From Aquimarina spinulae (GTDB taxonomy: Bacteria > Bacteroidota > Bacteroidia > Flavobacteriales > Flavobacteriaceae): a DNA stretch of 64,000 nt. Below are positions 27,564 through 35,885 of this stretch, piece after piece; position 1 is the first letter of the stretch; the number at the start of each line of letters is the position of its first letter. The notes beneath the pieces are model-generated. The model saw nothing but the letters and a program-made list of their open reading frames with translations, did no database searches and was not told the DNA's origin. The translations under genes and the position numbers were made by a program. The stretch is taken from positions 3,523,501 to 3,587,500 of the forward strand of contig NZ_CALSBP010000002.1 in assembly GCF_943373825.1 (NCBI RefSeq), in the 5' to 3' direction.

Positions 27564-30500
27564 ATGAAGAAATTACTGATCTTTCATTTATGTTTTTTGA
27601 TAAGCTCATCCGTCTTTTCGCTACAAGAAGATGAAGCATATCAAAAAGGAGTTGCGGCTTATACTCATTATAATTATAAAGAAGCAATACTTCATTTTAA
27701 GCTTGCTTCAAGCTATTTTTTAGAGAAAGATGATATTAGAAGCTATCTAAAATCACAATTGTATATTTCTAATATCGAAATTTATAAAAACAATTTTTCT
27801 TCAGCATTAAAAACAATTGATGTTTCTATTCAAAACTATACATCTTCAAGAATAAAAAACGACAGTCTATGGGGTGAGTTAATGAACACAAAGGCTGTCG
27901 TTTATAGAAAGGATGGTTTGACTACAAAAGCATTACAGATAAGCGATGAGATTTTAAAAGAACAATTAGAGAAATCAACTTTACCTAAATATAATCTTGT
28001 AAGAACATATACTGTACGAAGTAACATTTTATGGACTATTGGTCGATTTGATGAAGCAGTACAATTGATAAAGAAAACATTAAATCTTTCTGAGTATTCG
28101 ATTTCAGATCTAAATAGAGCAGAATTATTAAATAATTTGGGAAGCGCCTATTTATTGAAAGGAGATTTTAATAAAGCACATAACTATTATAATAAAGCAT
28201 ATCAGCTTAAGTTAGAAAACAAGGCTAATTTATATGACCTGGCAATAACAACGTTTAATATAGGAGTTGTAAATGAGGCCTTGGGAGATTATGGTAAAGC
28301 TATAGAATTTTATCAAAAATCAGCAGAGTACGATCTTAGAAACCAAGGCGAAGAAGTAGGTTTTATTACGGATATTTATACCGCTATTAGTGGTATTTAT
28401 GCTAAGAAAAATGATTTAGAAAAAGCAGAAGAGTATATCGATAAGGCTTTAAAAAAAGCGATGATTATTTATGGGGAGAATCATCTTAATACTGCAAATA
28501 TACAAGCTTGGTATGTTAGATGTCTAAAGTTAAAAGGAGAGTATGCAATATCTTTAGATTTTGATAAGAAAGCATTACAAATTAGAGAAAAGTCTTATGG
28601 AGTTTATAATTGGTTTCCGATACAGAATCTAACATCAATTGCTGATACTTATGTGAAGCTTGGGGAGTATCGGGAAGCAGAAAAATACTATAAAGAAGCA
28701 TTACGAAGAAGTGAAAAAATGGATTCTAAGTTTCAGGAAGCAGAGTGTTATCAAGGTATGGGCGATATGCATATGAAGCAAAAGAAGTATAGAGAAGCAA
28801 TAGATTTCTACACTAAGGCATTCATTAATTTTTCGAATCACTTTTATAAAAATCATAGGTATGTCTTAAAAAGTGAGCTATTATTGGCAGAAGCTTTGTT
28901 TAAACAAGGAAATCATAAAAAAGCTTTTACAATAATTCAAAAACATCTTGCCTTGTATACTAAAGGAGAGCATGATTTTCCTTTACTGGTAGTAGAAGCG
29001 ATACATCTTAATAATTGTATTGCTTTAACCCAATATACGAATTCAAAAACAATAAAATCAGTTGAGAAATCATATAAAAACATGGATTTGATGATCCAAA
29101 ATATTCGTGAAATCAAAAAGCAATATACTACTGATCGATCCTTGATAAATGTTGGGCGTAAAAACCCAGATTATTTTGATAAGGCAATCGAGATTTGCTA
29201 TGTTTTGTTTCAAAATACTCAACAAAAGAAGTATTTGGAAAAAGCATTCCAATTTTCAGAAATTAATAGAAATAGTGCATTGGTAACAGGGATAAAAGAT
29301 AAACAGTTTAAAAAAATTGCTGGAGTCCCTGATTCACTATTACAACGGGAGAATATGTTGAAAAGAAAATTGTCCTCTATTAGAACAGCACTACATACTC
29401 AAACACATTCATTCAAGATAGATTCTACGATGAGTCTACGATTGAAGTATAGTTTGAAACTAGAGGATTTATTACATAAAATTGAAAGGGACTATCCTAG
29501 ATATTATCAACTAAAATATGCCGATCACACGATCAAAGTCTCGCAATTACAAAAGGAATATTTGGATACAAATACAACTTTGATTGAGTATTTTGCTGGA
29601 GAGGAAAACCTATACATTTTTGTTATAAATAATGATACTATTGACTTTAAGAAGTTTCCAATAATAAAGGGTTTGACTAAATCAATTAAGGAATTTAGGA
29701 AGCAAATACTTAACCAACAAAACATCAAAGAAAATTCTGAACGAATATTTACAGCTTTGCTGAAAAATTTGAACCTGAAAGAAACTTTGATACTGGTAAC
29801 AGATAACATACTTAATTATGTTCCATTTGAGGTTTTGTATAATGGAAAAGGATATATGCTTGAAGAGTATGCTATAAGTTATGCAGGTTCTGCAACAGTA
29901 TTGAAAGCATTAACCGAGAGGTCATTAAAAACTACAAAAGAAATGAAATGGAGTGGTTTTGCACCGAAATATAAAAATAATAATTCCTTTGCTTCTAGCG
30001 ATATCGAAGTTAGGAGTATTTCGAAAATCATGAAAGGTAAAGCATTTTTGGGTGAAGAGGCTTCTGTTAAAAATTTTGTTGCTAGTGCTACTAATTCTTC
30101 AATACTACATTTGGCCGCTCATGCAGAGATTGATAGAAAAAATGCAATGTTGAATAAGCTCGTATTTTCTGAAAATGGTAATAAGAATATTTTAATGGCA
30201 TCTGATATTTATGGATTATCAATTCCTTCAGAAATGATTGTACTTAGTGCTTGTAACACTGGATTCGGAAAATTAGAAAAAGGTGAAGGCGTGATGAGTA
30301 TGTCAAGAGCTTTTCATTATGCGGGAGCAAAAAGCACAGTAATGACCTTATGGAAAGTGCCAGATAAAGAAACCGCGGTGATAATGAACTATTTTTATAA
30401 AAATTTGAAAAAAGGATATGCTAAAGATAAAGCATTGCAACAAGCAAAACTTCAGTATCTCGGTAGTGTAAAAGATAACGCATTAAAACACCCTTTTTAT

Positions 30501-30629
30501 TGGGCAGGATTTGTGATTTCGGGTAATACAGAATCTTTGGAGCAAGGTTTTTTATACTGGTGGGTAGTAATATTGGTTTTGGTTCCGGTTTTTATTTTTA
30601 GAAAAAAACTAATTAAGTTTTTTGAGTAG
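27564..30629 (+). CDS. TPR-CHAT protein, putative periplasmic caspase-like protease
   Basis: A 1021-residue protein with a signal peptide (LLIFHLCFLISSSVFS), ten or so TPR units (about 25-430, e.g. ELLNNLGSAYLLKGDFNKAH), a helical middle part, and a C-terminal CHAT domain (about 690-985). The catalytic dyad of the clan CD (caspase-like) fold is present: H853 in HLAAHAEI and C897 in SACNTGFG, followed by GEGVMSMSRAF and a strand ending VMTLW. A last transmembrane helix (997-1012) and a basic tail RKKLIKFFE put the CHAT domain in the periplasm, assuming the signal peptide is used. CHAT proteases are activated by bound partners in several systems. Its 3' end overlaps by 21 bp the convergent anti-sigma-like gene. 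Confidence 0.87.
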   Translation: MKKLLIFHLCFLISSSVFSLQEDEAYQKGVAAYTHYNYKEAILHFKLASSYFLEKDDIRSYLKSQLYISNIEIYKNNFSSALKTIDVSIQNYTSSRIKNDSLWGELMNTKAVVYRKDGLTTKALQISDEILKEQLEKSTLPKYNLVRTYTVRSNILWTIGRFDEAVQLIKKTLNLSEYSISDLNRAELLNNLGSAYLLKGDFNKAHNYYNKAYQLKLENKANLYDLAITTFNIGVVNEALGDYGKAIEFYQKSAEYDLRNQGEEVGFITDIYTAISGIYAKKNDLEKAEEYIDKALKKAMIIYGENHLNTANIQAWYVRCLKLKGEYAISLDFDKKALQIREKSYGVYNWFPIQNLTSIADTYVKLGEYREAEKYYKEALRRSEKMDSKFQEAECYQGMGDMHMKQKKYREAIDFYTKAFINFSNHFYKNHRYVLKSELLLAEALFKQGNHKKAFTIIQKHLALYTKGEHDFPLLVVEAIHLNNCIALTQYTNSKTIKSVEKSYKNMDLMIQNIREIKKQYTTDRSLINVGRKNPDYFDKAIEICYVLFQNTQQKKYLEKAFQFSEINRNSALVTGIKDKQFKKIAGVPDSLLQRENMLKRKLSSIRTALHTQTHSFKIDSTMSLRLKYSLKLEDLLHKIERDYPRYYQLKYADHTIKVSQLQKEYLDTNTTLIEYFAGEENLYIFVINNDTIDFKKFPIIKGLTKSIKEFRKQILNQQNIKENSERIFTALLKNLNLKETLILVTDNILNYVPFEVLYNGKGYMLEEYAISYAGSATVLKALTERSLKTTKEMKWSGFAPKYKNNNSFASSDIEVRSISKIMKGKAFLGEEASVKNFVASATNSSILHLAAHAEIDRKNAMLNKLVFSENGNKNILMASDIYGLSIPSEMIVLSACNTGFGKLEKGEGVMSMSRAFHYAGAKSTVMTLWKVPDKETAVIMNYFYKNLKKGYAKDKALQQAKLQYLGSVKDNALKHPFYWAGFVISGNTESLEQGFLYWWVVILVLVPVFIFRKKLIKFFE

Positions 30630-31325
30630 TTCTTTAGCTTCTTCCTTTTTATATTCACTATCAGGAATCTTTATTAATAACTCTAATTGTTCTTTGGCTT
30701 TGTTAAGTTGACCAACTTTTAGATAAGCCATAGTCAGATACCAATGATTTTTTTCACTAAACGAGTTTTCAATTTTATCTCGCTCTTCCAAAATCACAAT
30801 TGCTTTTTCAGCTTCATTTAGTTTTAACAAGGCATTTGCTTTATAAAATTGAAGAGTGTCGTTTTCTTCAGTTTCTAATACTGTATTGAATGCGTCAAGA
30901 GCCTTTTTAAAATTACCGTTTTCGTAAGCATTAAAGGCTACTGATATTTTGTTTTTATGATCATTTCCTCTTACTACAGGTTGAAGAATATTTCTATACG
31001 GCTCAAAGTAAGTAGCGAATAACTCTTCATTTGACACTGGTTTTTTGGTATCCCAAAAATAGATGGTTCCTAATAGCACAAGAATGGAAGCTGCTATAGA
31101 CCACCATTTTAATTTATTTTTTTTCTTAACATTATACTCAAGGTCAGAAAGCAAATGTCTAAAATCATCATCATCCTTATGTTCTACTACTTTTTTAAGA
31201 TTAGTATGAAATAGTACTTCGTCTCTAAAATTTTGATCAACACTTAATAATGTGTCAAATTCCTGTTGTTCCTCAATTGTTAAGGTACCTTGAATGTATT
31301 TTGATATGAGATCCTGGGGTTTCAT
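30609..31325 (-). CDS. Membrane anti-sigma-like protein with periplasmic TPR domain
   Basis: A 238-residue protein. The N-terminal 70 residues form a short acidic helical region starting LISKYIQGTLTIEEQQEF, as in anti-sigma domains of Bacteroidota (zinc-finger-less). One transmembrane helix follows (74-91, WWSIAASILVLLGTIYFW), then TPR units (about 127-238, e.g. VAFNAYENGNFKKALDAFN and AYLKVGQLNKAKEQLE). The basic patch VKKKNKLK before the helix places the N-terminus in the cytoplasm and the TPRs outside. The start codon overlaps the sigma-factor stop (ATGA), which implies translational coupling. Anti-sigma function is inferred from order and topology, not from a recognised domain. Confidence 0.75.
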   Translation of the reverse strand: MKPQDLISKYIQGTLTIEEQQEFDTLLSVDQNFRDEVLFHTNLKKVVEHKDDDDFRHLLSDLEYNVKKKNKLKWWSIAASILVLLGTIYFWDTKKPVSNEELFATYFEPYRNILQPVVRGNDHKNKISVAFNAYENGNFKKALDAFNTVLETEENDTLQFYKANALLKLNEAEKAIVILEERDKIENSFSEKNHWYLTMAYLKVGQLNKAKEQLELLIKIPDSEYKKEEAKELLKKLN

Positions 31326-31873
31326 TGTTTAGGGGGATTAATCATTGCTCTTAATTGCTTAATACATCGGGATTTTTGACTACTCACCACATTAGTATTA
31401 TCATATCCTTCTTTTTCGGCAATCTCCTCTACTGTTAGTCCTCGATAATAGAATAATATTAACATCTCTTTGCATCGTTTTCCTAATTTATTAAAAAAAG
31501 TCTGTAAAAGCCTTTGCTCTAACGAAAGCTCGACAGATTCATCAAATGCAATTTCTTCAATGTTTTCGCTTGCAATATGAAGTTTTGGTTCTAGTGAAAC
31601 GGTATTTTTATGTTGCTTGTAATGATTAAAAATCATTCGTTTGCCGATACCAAATAAGTACGTTTTTAAAGAGCTGTTTACAGCATCCAATTTTCCTTGT
31701 ATTGCTTGCTTTCTAAGTACTACAAATGCATCTTGATAGATATCAGCCATAGTGTCTTGACCTACACCATGTTTTTTTCCAAAATTAAAAAAAGCGCTCC
31801 TGTGTAAATAATATAATTTACTTATTTCCTTAGGATTACTATGAATTAAAATGTCAATAAGGGATTGATCCAC
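31322..31873 (-). CDS. ECF-family RNA polymerase sigma factor
   Basis: A 183-residue sigma-70 family ECF protein. Region 2 is seen at about 20-90 (DIYQDAFVVLRKQ and LKTYLFGIGKRMIFNHYK); region 4 at about 120-175 contains CKEMLILFYYRGLTVEEIAE followed by a helix-turn-helix ending SRCIKQLR. The reading frame opens with GTG at 31873; an in-frame stop lies five codons upstream and no ATG is available, so GTG is taken as start. It is the first gene of a two-gene reverse unit with the membrane TPR protein and is divergent from the unknown cassette that starts at 31987. Confidence 0.9.
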   Translation of the reverse strand: MDQSLIDILIHSNPKEISKLYYLHRSAFFNFGKKHGVGQDTMADIYQDAFVVLRKQAIQGKLDAVNSSLKTYLFGIGKRMIFNHYKQHKNTVSLEPKLHIASENIEEIAFDESVELSLEQRLLQTFFNKLGKRCKEMLILFYYRGLTVEEIAEKEGYDNTNVVSSQKSRCIKQLRAMINPPKQ

Positions 31874-31986
31874 CGAGTATGATTTCTATTCCTCTAAGGT
31901 ATAAAAAAACATTTTTCCTCCTATAGATGTTAAGATTCGGTTTTTTTCTTCCATAAAGAGTATAAAACATATAAAAGTTAAGAATT

Positions 31987-32196
31987 ATGAATCGCATTTT
32001 AAAAAAATTAACGCTTAAGGAAATTACTCTAGAATTCATTCCCTCACTAGGGATATCACTATTAATAGCAGAATCTTTTTACAAACTGGGAAGCTTTGCT
32101 TTTGAGTGTATTGCATTTTTGGCAACCTGGTATTTTATTGGTTACGCAATCGATAAATTAAAAATGATTAGTAACGCAATAACCAAAAACAATTAG
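31987..32196 (+). CDS. Small membrane protein, unknown
   Basis: A 69-residue protein with a basic N-terminus (MNRILKKLTLKEI) and two predicted hydrophobic segments (about 19-32 and 37-54, FECIAFLATWYFIGY) followed by a short polar tail. No family is recognised. It is first of three closely spaced genes (gaps of 4 and 10 bp) that probably form one transcript, and it is divergent from the ECF sigma gene with 113 bp between the starts. Holin-like size and topology were considered, but nothing specific supports that. Confidence 0.6.
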   Translation: MNRILKKLTLKEITLEFIPSLGISLLIAESFYKLGSFAFECIAFLATWYFIGYAIDKLKMISNAITKNN

Positions 32197-32200
32197 CATT

Positions 32201-32479
32201 ATGGCAAAAGTGACAAAACCAGAGATAAAAATCAATCCGGTAGTAGTAGGTCAAGTATTTCAGCCAATTCAACAACAGGCAGATATAGTTTTAACGAATA
32301 GTAAGGTAAAATTACAAGGAGCAAAAATAGAAATCTTTGGATCGGCAAATAATCTGCTCGCCACTTTCGATTCTAAAACATCAAATTTTATAGTACACAA
32401 AAGACTCATGGTTGGAAATCTTGACGTGTTGAATAAATTAAAAGATCTGGAAACGAGAGTGAAAAATCTAGAACCTTAA
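32201..32479 (+). CDS. Small coiled-coil-tailed protein, unknown
   Basis: A 92-residue protein without a signal peptide. Residues 25-65 alternate polar and hydrophobic positions (ADIVLTNSKVKLQGAKIEIF), suggesting beta strands; residues 74-92 (VLNKLKDLETRVKNLEP) have a heptad pattern typical of a trimeric coiled coil. Such a layout is seen in tail-fibre-like or other trimeric proteins, but no homology is claimed. It lies 4 bp after the small membrane protein and 10 bp before the 486-residue gene. Confidence 0.6.
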   Translation: MAKVTKPEIKINPVVVGQVFQPIQQQADIVLTNSKVKLQGAKIEIFGSANNLLATFDSKTSNFIVHKRLMVGNLDVLNKLKDLETRVKNLEP

Positions 32480-32489
32480 AAGATACATT

Positions 32490-33950
32490 ATGACATTAAG
32501 TATAAGAAATATTTACCAGCAACAAGGTATTTCGTTTCCGGTAATTAGTATAAAACAAAATCATGAAATGCATTTTGGCTTACCAACATCTATAAAAAAA
32601 GCACATTCGGTATTTTCTTCAAAGAATGATGGAAATGGGTTTGATTGCGGGTGTAGGAAGAGTAATTCGTTAAAACTTGTGATATTACCGAAGATCTTAA
32701 CAAAAGAATTTGGAGAGGTTGTTCCCTCCTGGGTTTCTGCAGCAAAAAGAGACTCGAGAACCGGTGCCCAAATACGAACGATAAAAGGTGTTTTAACACA
32801 GAGCAGAATATCAGGTACAGATTTTCCTCTTAAACCATGGCATCATAGTTATGACTGGAACTATTTTGTAAAAACTGATAAGCAGTTTTTTTATCTGAAT
32901 AGCCCGGCAAATGGGAAATATGATGCTAAAAATCAGATTGCCGTAATGGAATGTGAATGGGATTCTAAATTTGTCCCATTATGGTCACTGCCCATGCCCG
33001 GCGATCGTATACAAGTTACAGGAAGATGGATCTATGACTGTGGGCATCCTAAAAACGGAAAACACAGATCCGAAATTCACCCTCCAAAAGCAGTAGTTTC
33101 TTTTCGGGAAGAGACCGATCTTTTTTCTGGAAATAAAGGACTGTCCAGAGCTAATCAAGCAATCGTTTATATAAATAAAAAAGGGGGATACATCAACCAA
33201 AAGATCAACGATCAAAATTATACTTTTGATCTCTACTTGCCACCAAAACCATCAGATTCTTCAATCCCAAAATTCAAAGTAAAGAAAATGATTGCTAGTG
33301 CTATTAATCCAATAATTACTCCTTTTCCTAGTGATGATCCAAAATTGTTACGAGTGACGATTCCACTGAAGGGGAAAAATATTCCATCAGAAAATTATGG
33401 AGTAATGATTAGTGGGGGATGGTCGGATCCCAAAGGAATAGATGCTAAGCATATTAAAAAAGTAACTGTTGCAGTACGAGAAGCTGTTTTTAAGAAGGAT
33501 AAAGATCCCGATGGAATAATTTTTAAAAAGCAGGATGAATGGTATCTGTATGTTGGTATTAATGGCCGATGGAGATTGTTTGAAAGTATGGATAAAGGAA
33601 AACGCACATTAAATCACAAGGTAGTTCTTCATTTACACAAAACACAACACGTTAAAATATCAACTAATGGATATGAAGCTGATCCTATTCATGATATTCT
33701 TGGTAAATCTGTAGGATTGTCCTCAAAAGTAGCAAGTTCGTCCAGCTTAAATTCTCAGGAAAGAAAAACAGCAGGAGAGGGGATTAGAAAAGGGTTTTTA
33801 AAGCTAGGAACAGATTTGTTAGAAGGAGGTGATATTGAGAATGATAAAATTGGGATTGTAAATGCTACATTTCCTTCAGGTAAAAGAAGTACTAATAGTG
33901 TTGTCACTTCGAATCTAGGAGATTATCAAATTACCGTGAATATTACATAA
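32490..33950 (+). CDS. Unknown 486-residue protein with DCGH...EIHPP motif
   Basis: No family was recognised. There is no signal peptide or membrane segment. The N-terminal half includes a DCGCRK Cys pair and a conserved-looking block GRWIYDCGHPKNGKHRSEIH near residues 180-199, with Asp, His, Glu and His placed as in a metal or catalytic site. The middle (about 230-380) is beta-rich with repeated aromatic and Gly residues (DEWYLYVGINGRWRLFE). The C-terminal 90 residues are low-complexity and helical, then end in a beta strand. It is the last of three tightly packed genes. Toxin, structural or enzymatic roles are all possible. Confidence 0.6.
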   Translation: MTLSIRNIYQQQGISFPVISIKQNHEMHFGLPTSIKKAHSVFSSKNDGNGFDCGCRKSNSLKLVILPKILTKEFGEVVPSWVSAAKRDSRTGAQIRTIKGVLTQSRISGTDFPLKPWHHSYDWNYFVKTDKQFFYLNSPANGKYDAKNQIAVMECEWDSKFVPLWSLPMPGDRIQVTGRWIYDCGHPKNGKHRSEIHPPKAVVSFREETDLFSGNKGLSRANQAIVYINKKGGYINQKINDQNYTFDLYLPPKPSDSSIPKFKVKKMIASAINPIITPFPSDDPKLLRVTIPLKGKNIPSENYGVMISGGWSDPKGIDAKHIKKVTVAVREAVFKKDKDPDGIIFKKQDEWYLYVGINGRWRLFESMDKGKRTLNHKVVLHLHKTQHVKISTNGYEADPIHDILGKSVGLSSKVASSSSLNSQERKTAGEGIRKGFLKLGTDLLEGGDIENDKIGIVNATFPSGKRSTNSVVTSNLGDYQITVNIT

Positions 33951-34088
33951 CCTAACCTTCTCATATAAAATTTAACGTAATCAATGATCCCATATTCTTA
34001 TGGATATGGAGACATATGCCCTTATGTAATATAAAAATAGAACTATTAATAGCTCAGAATTAAAGCTTAAAAATAATTGGTATTAGAT

Positions 34089-34130
34089 AACACGTAAGCT
34101 GAAAAGTGTATAGAGTAAGCAAGAAAATAA
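34089..34130 (+). repeat. Duplicated upstream element, copy 1
   Basis: A 42-bp element, beginning AACACGTAAGCTGAAAAG, that matches copy 2 (34518-34559) at 34 of 42 positions without gaps. It ends 15 bp before the ATG of the 103-residue protein. Possible promoter, operator or leader element. Confidence 0.65.
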
Positions 34131-34145
34131 AATATATAATACGTT

Positions 34146-34457
34146 ATGGCCACGATTAGGGAAAAATTTGTAAAAAAGGGGAAATGGAAAACTATGGAAA
34201 GCTTTTTTAATGCCAATGGGGTTGCTTTTTTTAAAGCCCCAAACGATGCTTCAATTAAAGTTAGATATGGTGTTGGCTGGTTTGGGAAAGATAGACAGAA
34301 ACAAAAGTTAGACGGAAGAACCTACAAAAAACTTCAAGTTGGTAAATGGTCATTGACCAGAGCAAGAATGCAAATAAAAGTAAAAAAGGATACTAATGTG
34401 ACCTATTATGTTGATGGAGGAGGAGTGGCTCAAAACTCTCCTGAAATTAGATTCTGA
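34146..34457 (+). CDS. Small beta-rich protein, unknown
   Basis: A 103-residue, strongly basic protein (many Lys and Arg) with no signal peptide. Alternating strands such as ASIKVRYGVGWFG, WSLTRARMQIKVK and NVTYYVDGGG suggest a compact beta sandwich. No family is recognised. It is preceded by copy 1 of the 42-bp element and lies 115 bp before the PLAT-like lipoprotein gene, whose own upstream element is copy 2. The shared upstream element suggests joint regulation with that gene. Confidence 0.6.
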   Translation: MATIREKFVKKGKWKTMESFFNANGVAFFKAPNDASIKVRYGVGWFGKDRQKQKLDGRTYKKLQVGKWSLTRARMQIKVKKDTNVTYYVDGGGVAQNSPEIRF

Positions 34458-34517
34458 ATACAACTGAAGTATACTTTCTAAAACCATTTTTTGAGTAGCA
34501 TAATCTGGATTTAAGTA

Positions 34518-34559
34518 AACACGGTAGCCGAAAAGTGAATAGAGTAGGCAAAAAAACTA
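34518..34559 (+). repeat. Duplicated upstream element, copy 2
   Basis: A 42-bp element, beginning AACACGGTAGCCGAAAAG, the partner of the element at 34089-34130. It ends 13 bp before the start codon of the lipoprotein gene, nearly the same position as copy 1 relative to its gene. Confidence 0.65.
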
Positions 34560-34572
34560 ATTATTAAATAAA

Positions 34573-35304
34573 ATGAAAAAACTAACAAATCTAAAAATGT
34601 ATGTAGTAGGGGTATTTTGCATAGTAGCAATTGCTTCTTGTGAGAAGGAACAAGAGGTTATTCCCGAAATTTCAAATAATACCGAAGGTTTTATGAGCAA
34701 AACAGGTAAAAGTGATATCAGGATTGAAGAAAATGCGGAAGTTGTAATTCCAATATTGCATCGAAGTTATAGCGCCGATATAAGTAAAGAAGATGCTGAT
34801 GCAAGATTTGAAGAAGAAGTTGCAGAATATATGAATAAGAATTCGGTAAATACCAATTATGAGAAAGGTTATAGTACAAGGTGGTATTATAGAATCCGTA
34901 CAAAGACAGGAGCTCAAAAAAATAATGAAACTGATGGAGATGCTAAGGCTAGTGTGAGGTTTCGAACTAGTAGAGGAATCTATACACATTCGGTATCTAG
35001 TTTAAATAATGCTGGGGATGATCGAGAAAGAGGGCAAACAGACTATTATTATTTAAGTGCAAGATACCCGGGACAAGCTATAAGTTGGGTAGAAATTCAA
35101 TCCGCCAAAATTTCATTAAAAGGAACAGATGGATGGTTTATAACAAATTATGATGTCTATGCGTACCCATCATATCAAACAGTTTCTGCTACAGGAAGTA
35201 CTTATTTAAGATCCAACCCAAATCGATGGTTGGATAACACATTTTTCTGGGGATGGGATACGTATTCTACAGGAGAAAGAGGAACTGGTAGATTAAACTT
35301 TTAA
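34573..35304 (+). CDS. Lipoprotein with PLAT/LH2-like domain
   Basis: A 243-residue lipoprotein: signal peptide with lipobox IASC (C23), an acidic low-complexity linker, then from about residue 100 a beta-sandwich pattern: WYYRIRTKTGAQKNNETDG, ASVRFRT, a turn, DYYYLSARYPG, VEIQSAKISLKGTDGWFI and NYDVYAY. The order strand, TGxxxxxGTDxx-like turn, strand, and a terminal DGWF...VYAY strand resembles PLAT/LH2 lipid- or protein-binding domains. That match is by eye. It may be an immunity, receptor or surface protein for the peptides encoded 9 and 263 bp downstream, which is inference. Preceded by element copy 2. Confidence 0.65.
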   Translation: MKKLTNLKMYVVGVFCIVAIASCEKEQEVIPEISNNTEGFMSKTGKSDIRIEENAEVVIPILHRSYSADISKEDADARFEEEVAEYMNKNSVNTNYEKGYSTRWYYRIRTKTGAQKNNETDGDAKASVRFRTSRGIYTHSVSSLNNAGDDRERGQTDYYYLSARYPGQAISWVEIQSAKISLKGTDGWFITNYDVYAYPSYQTVSATGSTYLRSNPNRWLDNTFFWGWDTYSTGERGTGRLNF

Positions 35305-35313
35305 AATAACGAT

Positions 35314-35508
35314 ATGAAAAATTTAAAAATAGAAGGAATTAAAATCCTAAGCAAAACTGCACAAAAATCGATAGGAGGCGGAGATATAAACCTTCCTGAC
35401 CCCATACTTACGTGTTGGCAATGGAAATGGTTATGTGATACAGTTGGCTTTCCGCCATTAACCGGAAGATATTGTAGATGGGTTAAAGTACGAGTACCCT
35501 GTAGATAG
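35314..35508 (+). CDS. Double-glycine leader peptide precursor 1 (bacteriocin-like)
   Basis: A 64-residue precursor. The leader MKNLKIEGIKILSKTAQKSI ends in GGG (21-23), the double-glycine cleavage type used by C39-peptidase ABC exporters. The core of about 41 residues is Trp-rich and cationic and has four cysteines at 34, 41, 54 and 63, so two disulfides or thioether links are possible. The leader shares ten of eleven residues over positions 10-20 with the second peptide gene. It lies 9 bp after the PLAT-like lipoprotein gene. No exporter or modifying enzyme is visible in the window. Confidence 0.78.
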   Translation: MKNLKIEGIKILSKTAQKSIGGGDINLPDPILTCWQWKWLCDTVGFPPLTGRYCRWVKVRVPCR

Positions 35509-35567
35509 AGATAATCTTGAATGTCTTTAAATGTTCATAGAATACTAATTTTAAAATAATAAAAATC

Positions 35568-35717
35568 ATGAAAATTCTTAAATTAAACGAGGTTAAGATT
35601 CTAAGTAAAATTGCTCAAAAATCAATCATTGCAGGAAGGATCAATAACTGTAAACAAATACTCTGTGCTGGTTTGTCGGCAAGAGAATGCGCAGAGATTT
35701 GTAGAAACCCATACTAG
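35568..35717 (+). CDS. Double-glycine-type leader peptide precursor 2 (bacteriocin-like)
   Basis: A 49-residue precursor missed by length cut-offs. The leader begins MKILKLNEVKILSKIAQKSI and the cleavage position carries AG in place of GG, followed by a core of about 26 residues with cysteines at 28, 33, 41 and 45 (spacing C-x4-C-x7-C-x3-C). The start ATG at 35568 and stop TAG at 35715-35717 were read directly. The matching leader makes chance coding unlikely. It is 59 bp after precursor 1 and followed by a terminator, so both are in one transcript. Confidence 0.75.
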   Translation: MKILKLNEVKILSKIAQKSIIAGRINNCKQILCAGLSARECAEICRNPY

Positions 35718-35758
35718 ACTATGTTTAATTATAAATGTGGTTAGGTCATAGACTAAGG

Positions 35759-35794
35759 AAAACCAGATTATCAAAATAGGTGTTCTGGTTTTTT
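35759..35794 (+). terminator. Terminator of the peptide operon
   Basis: AAAACCAGA (35759-35767) pairs with TCTGGTTTT (35784-35792) around a 16-nt loop, followed by more T residues. It lies 42 bp after the second peptide gene. Confidence 0.8.
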
Positions 35795-35885
35795 GAGATA
35801 AATAATAATAAACGTGCTAACTAATACTTTTTTTAGTATTAAAATGTTAGTAGACATAGGATAACTATTTAATATATAACTAATT

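Noticed and set aside
27564..31873. A type III-E CRISPR (gRAMP/Craspase) locus
   Set aside because: No repeat-spacer array and no large effector gene is present; only the CHAT, anti-sigma-like and sigma combination resembles its target side.
31854..32039. Minus-strand open frame overlapping the sigma gene start
   Set aside because: It lies in another frame across the divergent region and the cassette start and has no supporting motif.
32490..33950. Calling the 486-residue protein a toxin or phospholipase from the DCGH...EIHPP block
   Set aside because: The block looks catalytic but no known family motif could be named with confidence.
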